From NCBI GenBank assembly GCA_950295325.1, contig OX485807.1, forward strand, positions 10,195,001 to 10,259,000: a DNA stretch of 64,000 nucleotides, in the 5' to 3' direction. This DNA is from Polytrichum commune (lineage: Eukaryota > Streptophyta > Polytrichopsida > Polytrichales > Polytrichaceae). Below are positions 12,480 to 22,899 of the stretch, piece after piece. A model generated the notes under the pieces. The model saw only the letters and a program-made list of their open reading frames with translations. It did no database searches and had not been told where the DNA came from. A program made the translations under genes and the position numbers. Each line of letters starts with the position of its first letter. Position 1 is the stretch's first letter.

Positions 12480-12784
12480 GTAAGTTCATTTTGGGCGAGT
12501 CTCGACCCAAGATATATACCCTAATTGTCATACCATATTGTCTGGAATTATTGGTCAAGAGCTCATATGTTGCAGAGTAGCGCGCTTCCTGCAGAAGGAG
12601 CAAGGAATTTCTATCTTTTCTTTTAAGCTCAGGTATATACACGACTCGAATCAGCTCATGACTCTAGTGCTACTCCAATTAAGATTTTGCATTCGGAGTG
12701 GAAGCTGAACCAAACAGTCCAGCTCGGCACTGAGATCAATCATTCCTCATCATTTATGACAGTCAATACAGGGATATTTTCCAG

Positions 12785-15700
12785 ATGGCTTCCGGAAGTG
12801 GAGATCATTCCAGATCATGGGCGAAAAATTTGTTACATGACTCGCGAGCGAAAGTGGATGCAACGTTGGAGAGATTCTCCAGACACAACAGGACTGCAGG
12901 GGATCTATCTAGTGATGCTAAGGATTATAATAATATGTCAGAAGAGTCAAATTCCTCTAGTAGTCATCGCAACTATCTCCACACAGATCACCAGAACTCG
13001 AAATTGCAGCCTGCTACTTCAGTAAACTCGTTGGTGGCGAGTGCCATGAGTGAGATGATCACAGATTATGATGTCCGCATCAATGACCACCATTCTGCTG
13101 TTCACAAACTTGCTATGGCCGTCATGAACAAGCCGTAAGTGTTTCTACATGTGTGAAATTAATTACGTTACCAGTCCACTGCATAATGGCCTGGGTTGCA
13201 ATCATAGCCTCAATAAATAAAATCTTGTTGTACATGAAGACTTGGAACCATAAACAAGTAGGAAAAAGACAATTGTTGGCAAGAGTATGGAGAAATAAAT
13301 ATTTGACCTCTCTGTTCTACAAGTGACTATTGTACCGCTTCTGAAATACAAGTCCCATCATGCTTTGCGAACATTTATTGTGGTAATGGTCATCAATCAT
13401 TACTAAAACTGGTATTGGAATGTATGATTTCACAATATGTGTATGCTTTGTGCAGACAATAATTAGATTTTGTAACTGTTTGAGGGCATGGGTCTATACT
13501 GGAAATGATGCTGAGATGTACTGAGCTTCTGCAGATCATTGATATTGAGATCATTTAAAGTAGGTATAATCAAAGAAATTCTCCTGCAGTTTACTGGTCA
13601 ATACCTCAACTTGTCAATTGGGATGTTTTCTTTGTGGTGAATTTTCAGGAAAGAAGCAAAGTCAGCCGTAGAAGCTCTGGAAGCTTATCTTGAAATGCGC
13701 CAGGATGCAGTCAAGCAGCTTCAATCACTTAGGGTTAGGATCTTTAAAACACAACAAACCTTATCTTGTTCAAATTGTGGGAATACCCAGGTTAAGATTG
13801 ATTGTGTATATCTGTTGAGATTTTGATGTTGGGAGGACATCAACTTCTGCGCTCTGTGTCCTAATGCAGTACCAGTTTAAATCTTTTCTTGGAAGTATAA
13901 CTTTCTTCCATATTTAAAAATTTCAGGAATCCAGGTGATATAGTCTGACGTGAGTAACAATTGATAAGTCAGAGAAGATTGTGCACTACTAATAATATGG
14001 AAACTACAATATCTGCTCTTGAAAGTGCCAAATAGCTTTCTCACTTGTGTAAACAATGATTTACCCTGAGAGACATGCTCTCTCTAAAGGAGGTTATGCC
14101 TAGCAAAAGCGCTCAATGAGTTGTATGCATGATTGGTTGGATTGACAGGTGCTGGAAAACTTGTTCGCAATATGTGGAGAAGACTCCAAGTTTCGAGAGA
14201 CTCTTGCACTGAGGTGTGGACAGGATTTTGTACGATTAGTGAAGAGTAAAGTAAGTACCTACTTCATTAGTGTGCATTCAGACATACATGCATATGGTTT
14301 TCAGCTATTCTCAATTCGCAAGAGCTATGTGTTGTTCATATACTTATATTACATTATTTGTGAGTTCAAAGGTCATTCACGGTGCCCTCAGTGCTCACTC
14401 CTATGTTGGGTTTAATATTTTGTCTGTCAGTCTAGAATGTTTGCCACAACATATCAGGAATTTATAGTTGAAGTGCTAGAAATGTGTTAATACTAGTAGC
14501 TTGATAGAGTTAGGGCCAGTTTAGACTACGGTGAGGAAGTGCACCGGTCAATCAACAATTTCCACACAAGACATGGCTATTTGAGGCCATGGTTGACATG
14601 GGTGACAGTTGCTTGGAAAATAACCACAAAAAAGAAAGAATGAAAGAAAGAAAGAAAAGCCTCAAGTTGGAGAACTCCCCTAGCAAAAAGTGTTGCCACA
14701 CTGGCAGCCATGTCAATTTTCATCCATGCTTGAAGTTCTCCACCGGAAAAGTCTTGGGCATAGTGTAAACCCCGGCCGATGAAGAACCCATTTCGTAGTC
14801 AATCATATTGCTTCAATCTCCTAGAATTCTTGAATGGTGCACTTCTTCATTGTAGTCTAAACCGGCCCTCAAATAGAATATAGCTTGTATATAGATACAA
14901 GATTATGAGTAAATTCCAAATACTTCATGGACCAGGAGAGTTTGGGAAGTTTTTTGTTTTTCAAGGATCTTTATTGAAGAGCAATACAAGTTTTCTCTAC
15001 TTACCACTTGAATGGTATCATAGAACAAAAAACAAAATATTGGGGCAAAATTGGTGGCACGGCCAGTAATTTATAATCTCTCTCGATGACTCTCAACTCC
15101 TCCAGACTGCTGGCATGCTCCATGTGATGGACTATTTGATCAAATGTCTAGCAGGAAGTCTCTCAATGTCACAGGAGTTTTATAATTACTCCTTGTACAG
15201 AATGTGTACAGAGTGTGCTCAGGCTCCATAGGGCATGTTCCTTCCTACCTAGTTATGAGGCAAAGGAAAACATTATATCCACAAATTCATGTTTTACCAT
15301 GTGTACACCTACCTCAGTGGAAGTTGATAATTCTGTACTTATTTTGGTGTTCTCTTATTTCCAGTCACAGGAGCAAGTGAGGGACAAATTCCTTATTCTG
15401 CTGGATACATGGCAAGAAGCATCAAATGGCGGAGATGGTCGATTTCCACAGTTCTTCAGGGCATGCAAGGACCTTCAGGTAGGAATAACAATGCTCAATG
15501 TCTCTATGGTCATTTCCACTGTTGGTCATGGTGTATAGGTGAGTGCACAGTATCAATGATCAACATCAATAATGGCACCAACAAACCAGTCAAACATTGA
15601 TATTGGGTGGGTATCTCAGGGTGAGATTCTTTGCATACCTGAATTATTACTTGGGGTCAATATTATTCTAAACCATATTGATATTAGGGCAATTTTACTT

Positions 15701-18418
15701 AGGTATGACGATTCTTGCAGGGAATATAAACCAGAATGGTATTGATAATAAAATATCCTCAAATACTCATATCCTGTTGGTATCAAAATGTGGAATCCTC
15801 ATTATAGATGCCCGAATTGTATGAGAAAAAAAACTTATACCAGTCCAACATTGGTCATGACAGCCAGGCTGCCATCAAAATATTTCACTGTGATACTCTA
15901 TGGTGTTTTTACTGAACATGTTTTTTTGTACTGGACCTCATGAGGGAGACCAAGTTTAGATAACTTTGCGCCATGTCAAGGCTAGGCAAGTAAATATCAT
16001 GCACACATATTCATAATATATTGATTTCACTGTTTATGTGATTGGCAGTTTGCTGGCATCCAATTTCCTGCTCGAGCGGATGTCATGGGTCCTCAATTTA
16101 ACTCCATAGCTGATAACCCTGGACCGACAATACCAAGGAGGTCAGAAAGTTTGTAAATTTCTAGGGCCACAAATCTTCTCTGCGTAGTGCTATGCTATTT
16201 TACTTTATGATACTAAGTGACATGAGCTACCATAGGTCAGCATGATACGCCCTGCTTGTCTTTAGAGAATTCATTACTTTATGAAACCACTAAAATACAT
16301 GGTTTGAGTCAATTCCTGGAATAGTACAGTAACTTAATGGTCTTTAAATTTTTACAGTATATTTCCAGGCCGGTTACTTCTGTCATAAGGTCGACTTACA
16401 CACTGTCTATTTTTGACAAAGTTTTTGCAAGTTTTTGACATTTGACACCCAAACACTTGCACACAAAAAAAAATGCACATCAATTGTCACACCCAATTTA
16501 GAATTTGACATGTAGTGTGCCTTGTGAAGAAAAAAACCCCACGTCAATTGACATGTTAGAGATTGAAATGACACGTACCACTAGGTATGTGACATTGAGG
16601 TGACAGTTCTAAAGAAATTGTAGATGCCAATTGACATTCAACAATTGTTGCCCTTGGCATGTCTCAGTTCAACAGATCTACCTGAAAACATTTTGAGTAC
16701 ATTAGCTGACGCATTACTGCCAAACGATCAGAAGGTTTGCATCCCTACCTTGACATTAACCTAAATTACTTAGTTCCTTGTATCTTCTCATTTTAAAATC
16801 TGGTTGAGGTAAAACAAGCCTCTCTTCAATCCATTGTTTGGTTGTCTGCCAGATATCAGTTTCAAATCAGCGGCGTCCATATACTTTTTGCAAACTGTAT
16901 ACTGCACCGCCTAAGGACTACCTTGAATCTGCAGTAAAATCCTTGGAAGATGCTGAAAGAATTGCAAGCAGATTTTGTATTTATCAGCATCAGTGTCTTC
17001 ACATACTTGATGCTCTTACAAAGGTTGTGAAAGAAGCAAAGGCAGAGGTCGACTTGTATTCATATAAAGACAAAGGCAGTCTACGTCATCGTATTTGCGA
17101 GAAAAAATGTATCGAAATCTTGAGGGTACTCAAGACACTCGTCGATGAATGTTGCGATGTTCATAATTATGGCTGGCTGCAAGCCGCTGTCATACTGGGG
17201 GATGTGACTGAACATCTTTGGTTCTTTCTTAAGGAATTTGAGTTCTACACGACACTGCTAATGAGAAACAGCCACCCGCGGGAATCATTAGCTGATCAAA
17301 TTATAGATGAAACTGGTAGCTTTGGAGAGCCTGACAGTTGGATGAACACAAAAGCTGAATCCGATCGAGAGGCACTGTTGGAAAAAGCAGAAGACTTACT
17401 ACGGTCAGAACATTCAAGCGTCCAAGAAATTGAACTTGCAACCTACTTGGCGGGAAGATTGGGAGGTAAATCACAACTACTTCAAGTGGATTATAAAGAG
17501 TTGAAACGACGGCCTGAGCAATTAGGAGGTGGCGCTTCAGCCTATGTGTACAAGACCTCGTGGCTTGAGAGGACTTTTGCCGAGAAAGTTTTCCAGGTCG
17601 GCAGGCAACAAGACCTATCTGATTTCGAGCATGAGATGTCAAGTTTGGCGGGGTTATCCCACCCACATGTTGCGCCCATGCACTGCTACGCGACTGGTGA
17701 GAGGGAGTGTTCCCTCGTCTTGGAGTTAATGGAAATGGATCTATCTGGATATATGATTTCGAAAAGGTCGTACACCAATACTAGGGTTCAAGGCACATCT
17801 CCATTTAATCTGCACGAAGCTCTGGATATTATGATTCAAGTCGCGGAAGGCATGTGCTATTTACGGAGGAAAAACATCGTTCACAGGGATCTAAAGCCCA
17901 AAAACATCCTAGTCAGAAGGGTAAAATCAGAGTTCGTAGATGGAGACCAAGAAGGTGTGCGTGTCAAAATTTCGGATTTAGGGCTCTCCGTGGTTAAGGA
18001 ATTGAGCACCACGTATCACATTACGATGAACAGAGGCACGAGTGTTTGGATGGCACCAGAGTTGATTGAGTTCAATAATCGCAATGAAGATCGCGTCAGG
18101 TCTCCAGACTCTGCCAAATCACTCAAATATCCGTATGCATGCGATGTTTACAGCTTCGGAATGGTGTGTTACGAGGTTCTGACAGGACAAGAACCTTTCT
18201 CAAGTCACGTGGGGGGAAGAGTTGAATTGAAACACAAAATCAAGGAGGAATTTGTACGGCCAGAGATACCTGAAGGTTATCCCAAGGCCCTGACCTCTTT
18301 GATCCAAAAATGCTGGAACAGCAACCCCACCCAGCGTCCAAGGATTGAAGACATTTGTAAGGAGTTGAAGTTTCAATTGTGCCTTCTTGTGACAGGTCAA
18401 TTGAATACTGGCGACTGA
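12785..18418 (+). CDS. VHS domain - HeLo/DUF1221-like - protein kinase fusion, copy 1 (intact)
   Basis: Seven exons with GT-AG borders join in frame: 12785-13134, 13649-13733, 14149-14250, 15365-15478, 16049-16140, 16668-16734 and 16853-18418, giving 791 residues. Residues about 83-228 form a VHS domain like plant TOL (TOM1-like, ESCRT-0) proteins: LVASAMSEM, VLENLFAICG, KFLILLDTWQEA and FPQFFRACKDLQFAGIQFP. Residues about 290-410 form a helical region resembling the DUF1221/HeLo bundle of plant MLKL proteins. The kinase domain follows: glycine loop GGGASAYVYK (about 495), lysine in FAEKVF (515), HRDLKPKN (614), DLG (645) in place of DFG, GTSVWMAPE and DVYSFGMVCYE. Unlike Arabidopsis MLKLs, which lack key residues, the Lys, HRD Asp and DLG Asp are present, so activity is plausible. 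VHS domains bind ubiquitin and sorting signals; MLKLs act in immunity. The joint role is inferred. A 30-residue 5' exon at 12390-12479 may be added. Confidence 0.85.
14513..14868. mobile_element. MITE in intron 3 of kinase gene 1
   Basis: The 356-bp element starts GGGCCAGTTTAGACTACGGT and ends with the complement of GGGCCGGTTTAGACTAC. The inverted match runs about 40 bp and includes GAAGTGCACC. Flanking triplets TTA and TCA fit a 3-bp Harbinger/Tourist-like duplication. Intron 3 of kinase gene 2 lacks it (753 versus 1114 bp), so it inserted after the block duplication. Relatives lie at 19755-19997 and about 21425-21690. Confidence 0.75.
15510..15870. repeat. Insertion in intron 4 of kinase gene 1
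   Basis: Intron 4 is 570 bp here and 232 bp in kinase gene 2. The flanks align and about 340 bp is extra. It begins after 'atggtcat' near 15515 and homology resumes at 'catgacagcc' near 15865. The ends carry 'ttggtcatg' as a direct motif. No clear inverted ends or coding region are seen. Confidence 0.5.
16400..16650. repeat. Insertion in intron 5 of kinase gene 1
   Basis: Intron 5 is 527 bp here and 284 bp in kinase gene 2. The extra 243 bp lies between 'ggtcgacttacacac' and 'cccttggcatg'. It is rich in TTGACA/TGTCAA pairs and CAATTG, hinting at a diverged foldback MITE. I could not fix its ends. Confidence 0.45.
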
Positions 18419-19103
18419 TGCAGGGCTTAAACTCCAAGATGCAGAGTAGGCTAAGAACCGAACCTTATTTTTACATCTTTAAGTGTAATCACTCTGCATC
18501 ATCATTCACATATCATTTGATTATAAAGCAATAGTAATTGCTGCATTCTGTCTACATTCATTCCAAGCAGAAGCATCCATCATAGTCGTCTCTTGACACA
18601 CTTGCTGCAACATATGAAGATCAATTGTGTTGCTGAAATACAAACAAACAAAACATTCATGAAGGATACATGAGAAATGAAAAGCAAGCCCGGAGGCCCT
18701 CTGTGACCTGAAGGTCCCACAAATGAAGCTGCCGCTCGTATGGTACACCTCCTCATCATTCATGGTACCTACTTGGCTCCACTCTCGAGCCTTAACCCCC
18801 AAGGCCCACATCTTAATAATCATCATAAGGTGAGGTGGCAGCTTGAGTTTGAAAGCTCTCTTAACAACGTCATGACTATTTTTGAGTCTTTAGCCACTCA
18901 CTTTGTTGTCATTTTTTCACTTTTAGTTGCGGGTAAAGATTCAAATGAAAGCTATGCAAATCCAAAGAGCCTAATCTCACTTCCTAAATCCAAGATAAGA
19001 TATTGAGGGAGAAAACCTCAAGAAGTTGACATGAAGAACGTGAAGAGCAGCTGATTGAGTTTTGAATGATAACTGCACCCAAGTGGCTTCTCTAGTTCTC
19101 AAA

Positions 19104-19541
19104 TCACCGTACCATTTTGGCGGGCGTAACATCAGGTGGAGCCATAGGACCCTCAAAGGTTGCACCTTCTGATGAATGACCCGCAACACCCTGCCGGACT
19201 TTGAGTTCTCGATGCTCCTGACAAAGTGCGCAGCAGTGGCACAAGCAGTGCGTTAACAGGTCGTGCGAGAACGGCGTCCCTTTAAGCTTGTACTTGTTCC
19301 GAAGCATTGTCCTCCACTTGTAAGTGTACAAAGCAACAACACAGGATGGGAACTGCCAAAGGAGCCCGTAAATTAATCCTTAATTGAAACATATATCCAT
19401 CCGACTGTTAGGATCACTTTCAATTAGCGCATTTGCAATTTCTCCAAACGTTACACATGGGAACATGCATGTGATGCAACATATCGTGCAATCTTTGCAA
19501 CACTCACAAATCCCGGTCTGCCACTCCACTGTCTGCGCCAT
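19104..19541 (-). pseudogene. PLAC8 family gene, copy 2 (one nonsense codon)
   Basis: Homologous to PLAC8-1 over its whole length, from MAQTVEWQTGICECCKD at 19541 to the stop at 19104. The frame is continuous except for one TAA near 19379, where copy 1 has CAA (FLQGLIY versus FN-stop-GLIY). That stop falls just before the hydrophobic segment. The C-terminal cysteine cluster HCLCHCCALCQEHREL survives downstream. The first cluster reads CCITCMFPCVTFGEIA, with FPC where copy 1 has CPY. One disabling change in an otherwise well kept frame suggests recent loss, or use of a truncated 54-residue product. Confidence 0.8.
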
Positions 19542-19754
19542 CCTAGCTAGCAATGCAATATTGTATGAGAAGTCCGTGTCCACCAAGCAGCTGGTTGATA
19601 ATTCGGTTCGAGTATTTCGTAGTTCGGTGTTTGTCCAGATATGGAGTAGCAAGAATTGCGGCAAGGATTGAAGAACTAGATTCAGATGTTTCTATATATC
19701 GAGGCTCGGCATATACATCGGCGAAAAACGATCACGGTTACTCCTGGGTGGTAA

Positions 19755-19997
19755 GGGCCTCTTTGCACTACGGTGGAGAAGTGCACCGGTCGGTCAAGAA
19801 CTTTCGCCCAAGACATGGTTGTTTGAGGCGAGGGATGGTAATGCCGGAGATAATAAAATAATGTCTTAAGAAGTCTTGACCGGCTGTAGTGTAACCACCT
19901 AGAGGAGAAGTGTATTGGACAACTTCACCAAGAGGAGAAGTCCACCATACTACTTCACAAAACGGTCAAAGCTGGCCATAGTAGAAACCTTACCCCC
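19755..19997. mobile_element. MITE with TAA target duplication
   Basis: The 243-bp element starts GGGCCTCTTTGCACTACGG, and its right end is the complement of GGGGGTAAGGTTTCTACTA. It is flanked by TAA on both sides (19752-19754 and 19998-20000). The left end resembles the MITE at 14513, including GAAGTGCACCGGTC. This points to a Tourist/Harbinger-like family. No coding region. Confidence 0.6.
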
Positions 19998-20193
19998 TAA
20001 ATGACCATTGTATTGATATTTTAAAAATATATATTGATAAATAAAATAAAATGTATATGGCAATATTTTAGAACTTCTTTCATGAAAATAATTTAATTGA
20101 AAATGTTCCACCTCTATAATACATCCAAATTAAGGTAAATAAGTAGGTAACATTATCTCCTTATTGATTTTTAAAGAAATAACATGTTGGTAT

Positions 20194-20960
20194 AGTCCAA
20201 CCTCGTTAATACGACACTTGTTTATACGACACCCTCAATATTACGACACATTTTTATGAGACCAAACTTTTTAGTTCAAAACTCCCTCTTTTATACGACT
20301 ACAACAATCGATAATGCAACATATAGAATCTCCGTTTTGTCATATTAAAGAGGTAGTTAATGCTAGAATTCCTTTCATCTATATAATGTACATCTAAAAT
20401 ACATCCATCTTCACTTGGGAACTACTTGGGAACTTCACTTATTGTTGGGAACTTAATGATAATTAGGGTTACTAGTGTAGAATGAACATGGTTAGGGTGA
20501 GAGTGGCCTCCTGCCTAGTATGTTGCCTTGTACACGGGTGATATAGTATCACCAGTATCTTGATGCTAAACGTCATGCATCATTGTTGTCTAGTTTCTTA
20601 TTAGAGAACTCTTTATATTTTGGTGTTAATGAAATTATTAGTTTCCAAAAGTTAGATGGGAATTTAGATAAGATCACAGTTGCTAACTTGGGTGGCAACA
20701 CCAAAGATCTTTGGACTCTTATTTTGAGAGTTCATGAGAATATTTGTAATAGTTTGGAGTTATAAGTTATTATTTCATACCATCTATATTGCTTAAACTT
20801 GTTGGATATATTTTTAAGCTCATATTACTTATGTTTTCGTATTCCCTCAATAGTATGACAACTTTATGTCATTTGTCATAGTAATGAGAAGATGATACCT
20901 CGATAATACAACTTTTTTGTATTTCCCAAAAATGTCATACTAAAGAGGGAGAACAATAGT
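20194..20960 (+). mobile_element. Tigger/pogo-like remnant
   Basis: The left end reads ATAGTCCAACCTCGTTAATA, close to the pogo element end at 50607 (CAGTCTAACCTTGATAATAT). The right end near 20925-20955 is a decayed complement. An open stretch at 20550-20765 reads LLENSLYFGVNEIISFQKL then DGNLDKITVANL, resembling the C-terminal tail of pogo-type transposases. The catalytic part is missing. It is therefore an old internally deleted copy. Confidence 0.45.
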
Positions 20961-20974
20961 GCAAAGATTTCTCT

Positions 20975-21394
20975 TGGGGCGATCACACCCCCTTACGTTT
21001 CATAACCACGCGCGATAAAAGTTTGCTACCCTATCTTATATATATGCCATATATAATTTTGAAAATTATGATATTTTTTGTACATATGCATAACCATTGA
21101 TAATACCCTTTTTATATATATTTTAAAAAAATTTGAGCATCTTAGTTTTTGTAGTAATGTTTTTAGTTCAATTTTGCATCATTCTAGTTAGAAACGGTAT
21201 GTTTTATAAAATTTATCAACAAAAATCATAAAACTTGGTTATTATGTTTTACTATGTAATAGATACCGTGTATCTCTACTCATGAAAAACAATTGATAAA
21301 ATTTTGACCCATTTTGGTGATGCTTTATGTAGAAAGTAGATTTTATTTATCGCACGTGATGTTCAACTTGACAATGGAGTGCACCCCCCGAGAA
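20975..21394. mobile_element. hAT-type MITE (copy A)
   Basis: The 420-bp AT-rich element is flanked by the 8-bp repeat ATTTCTCT (20967-20974 and 21395-21402). Internal text such as 'aaaacataccatttctaact' matches, in inverse orientation, the MITE at 28764-29173. The right end carries the same 'ttgacaatggagt' and 'cgcacgtg' motifs. The terminal repeats are drifted here. Confidence 0.65.
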
Positions 21395-21427
21395 ATTTCT
21401 CTAAGAAAGAAATATTTTATTGAAGTT

Positions 21428-21501
21428 GGAGTTCTCCGGAGGCCAAGTTTCTTGTCCGAGGCTTTGAGGTTGCCCAAGAAACTTGACCTCCGGAGAACTC
21501 C
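21428..21501. repeat. Foldback hairpin, 27-bp arms, inside a MITE
   Basis: The arms at 21428-21454 and 21475-21501 are complementary with one mismatch (GGAGTTCTCCGGAGGCC...). The loop is 20 bases. The surrounding 21425-21690 stretch matches the 14513 MITE family ('aagttctccacc', 'ttggccgtagtgtaaacc') and ends near 21690 with ACCGTAGTGTAAAGC. The hairpin could give a small RNA precursor, but this is only inferred. Confidence 0.6.
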
Positions 21502-21699
21502 CCATGGAAAAAGTGTCGCCACGTTGCCAACCATGTCATTTCTTCATCCATGTACTAAGTTCTCCACCAAAGGACTCTTGGCCGTAGTGTAAACCACCAC
21601 TGGACAAGAGTGTCACTCTCGGCCAATCAAATTTCAAAATTCCCCTAGAATTCTTGACCGGAGGACTTCTCCACCGTAGTGTAAAGCAACTCTAAGTGT

Positions 21700-22890
21700 G
21701 TTGGCTACGTAAATTCATTCAAACATGCCACAGAAGGGACAATGATTGATTTAATTATTGTGGGTGAAAGCCGTGTGGGTGGGAGATTAGTGTAGCCCAC
21801 AGTAAGATAATAGTACTTGCCTTGGTTATCATTAGTAATTTCATAGTACTTGCCTTGCCTTGAATTTTCATCCAAATATGCACACGAAAAAACCCACACT
21901 GGAAATTACAGTGGGCCACTTCAAATTATAATCAAAAAATGGTGTGGGTGATTGGGAATTAGCGTGGCCCAACCTAATTAGACAAAATAGTGTACCTCAC
22001 AACTCAATGCTAAGTGAGCTTTCTGAGCATCTCAGTCAAGATCCCGGTTCATTTGTAACTACAATAAATATACCAATTAGTGAGGGTGGTACTAATTCAA
22101 GTCGCACACACAATCTAGCCAAACCTCAAAGTTATCAAGGGTTAAAGTTGTTACTAAGTGACATGAAATTCATGACTATAATAAATTCTATGCTCATTTA
22201 TCATAGATTTCAAGAAAAATAATGAGTGCTTATGATTAGCGTGCGCCACATCCTTGTCAATGAATAATGCCAAGTACCAATACATTTAGTGATTAGTACC
22301 AAGATGAACAACGCTCCCTAGTCGTAGATCTAAGATCTTTTGGTGGCACTAATTCATAGCGTAAAGGAATTTAGTACCACGCTCACTAATTTCCCATCCT
22401 TATTATTTGGTATATTTAGTGTAGCGGTTAGTTCTCTCATTCATTCTTACAACTTTGTGGTGGTGGTCAACTTTTCTAGCAGATATTTGTGAGTGTTTGT
22501 TATTATAAGTACTACAATAAATATTGTATTTGTTGTCATATATGTAAATTTATGTCATTGTGCTAAGTTTTCTAGTCACACTACTTACGAATAAGTTCAC
22601 AGGTATTGTCATCACAACTCACTTTTAGTTCATCCACATGCCAATTATTGAAACAATGTTTTGTATATTCTACATCCTAACATTTTGTAATGAAATATTG
22701 TCATGTTAGTTTGGAATTTGGATGAAAAGTCACCTACCTAATTTTATGAAGAATGAAAAATAATGTTAAGTTTACATCTAGTGTTGGTGACATTACACAT
22801 GTGGCTCACAAAATTGGTATTGAGAAAGACAAGTATAATTGGTGACACGAAATACAATATTTAGTGTAGTTCCGTGGCATATCAATGTTT
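21700..22890. other. AT-rich stretch, no gene seen
   Basis: Open frames are short and unlike known families. Motifs such as 'gtgtgggtgattgggaattag' and 'attagtaccac' recur in diverged form near 32700-33260 and 46440-46960, so this is probably old non-autonomous repeat sequence. Confidence 0.4.
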
Positions 22891-22899
22891 GTGAGGATT

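Noticed and set aside
16049-16140. DNPGP text in exon 5 of kinase gene 1 as a second 2A motif
   Set aside because: It lacks the D(V/I)Ex part and the leucine-rich lead, and copy 2 has a different sequence there.
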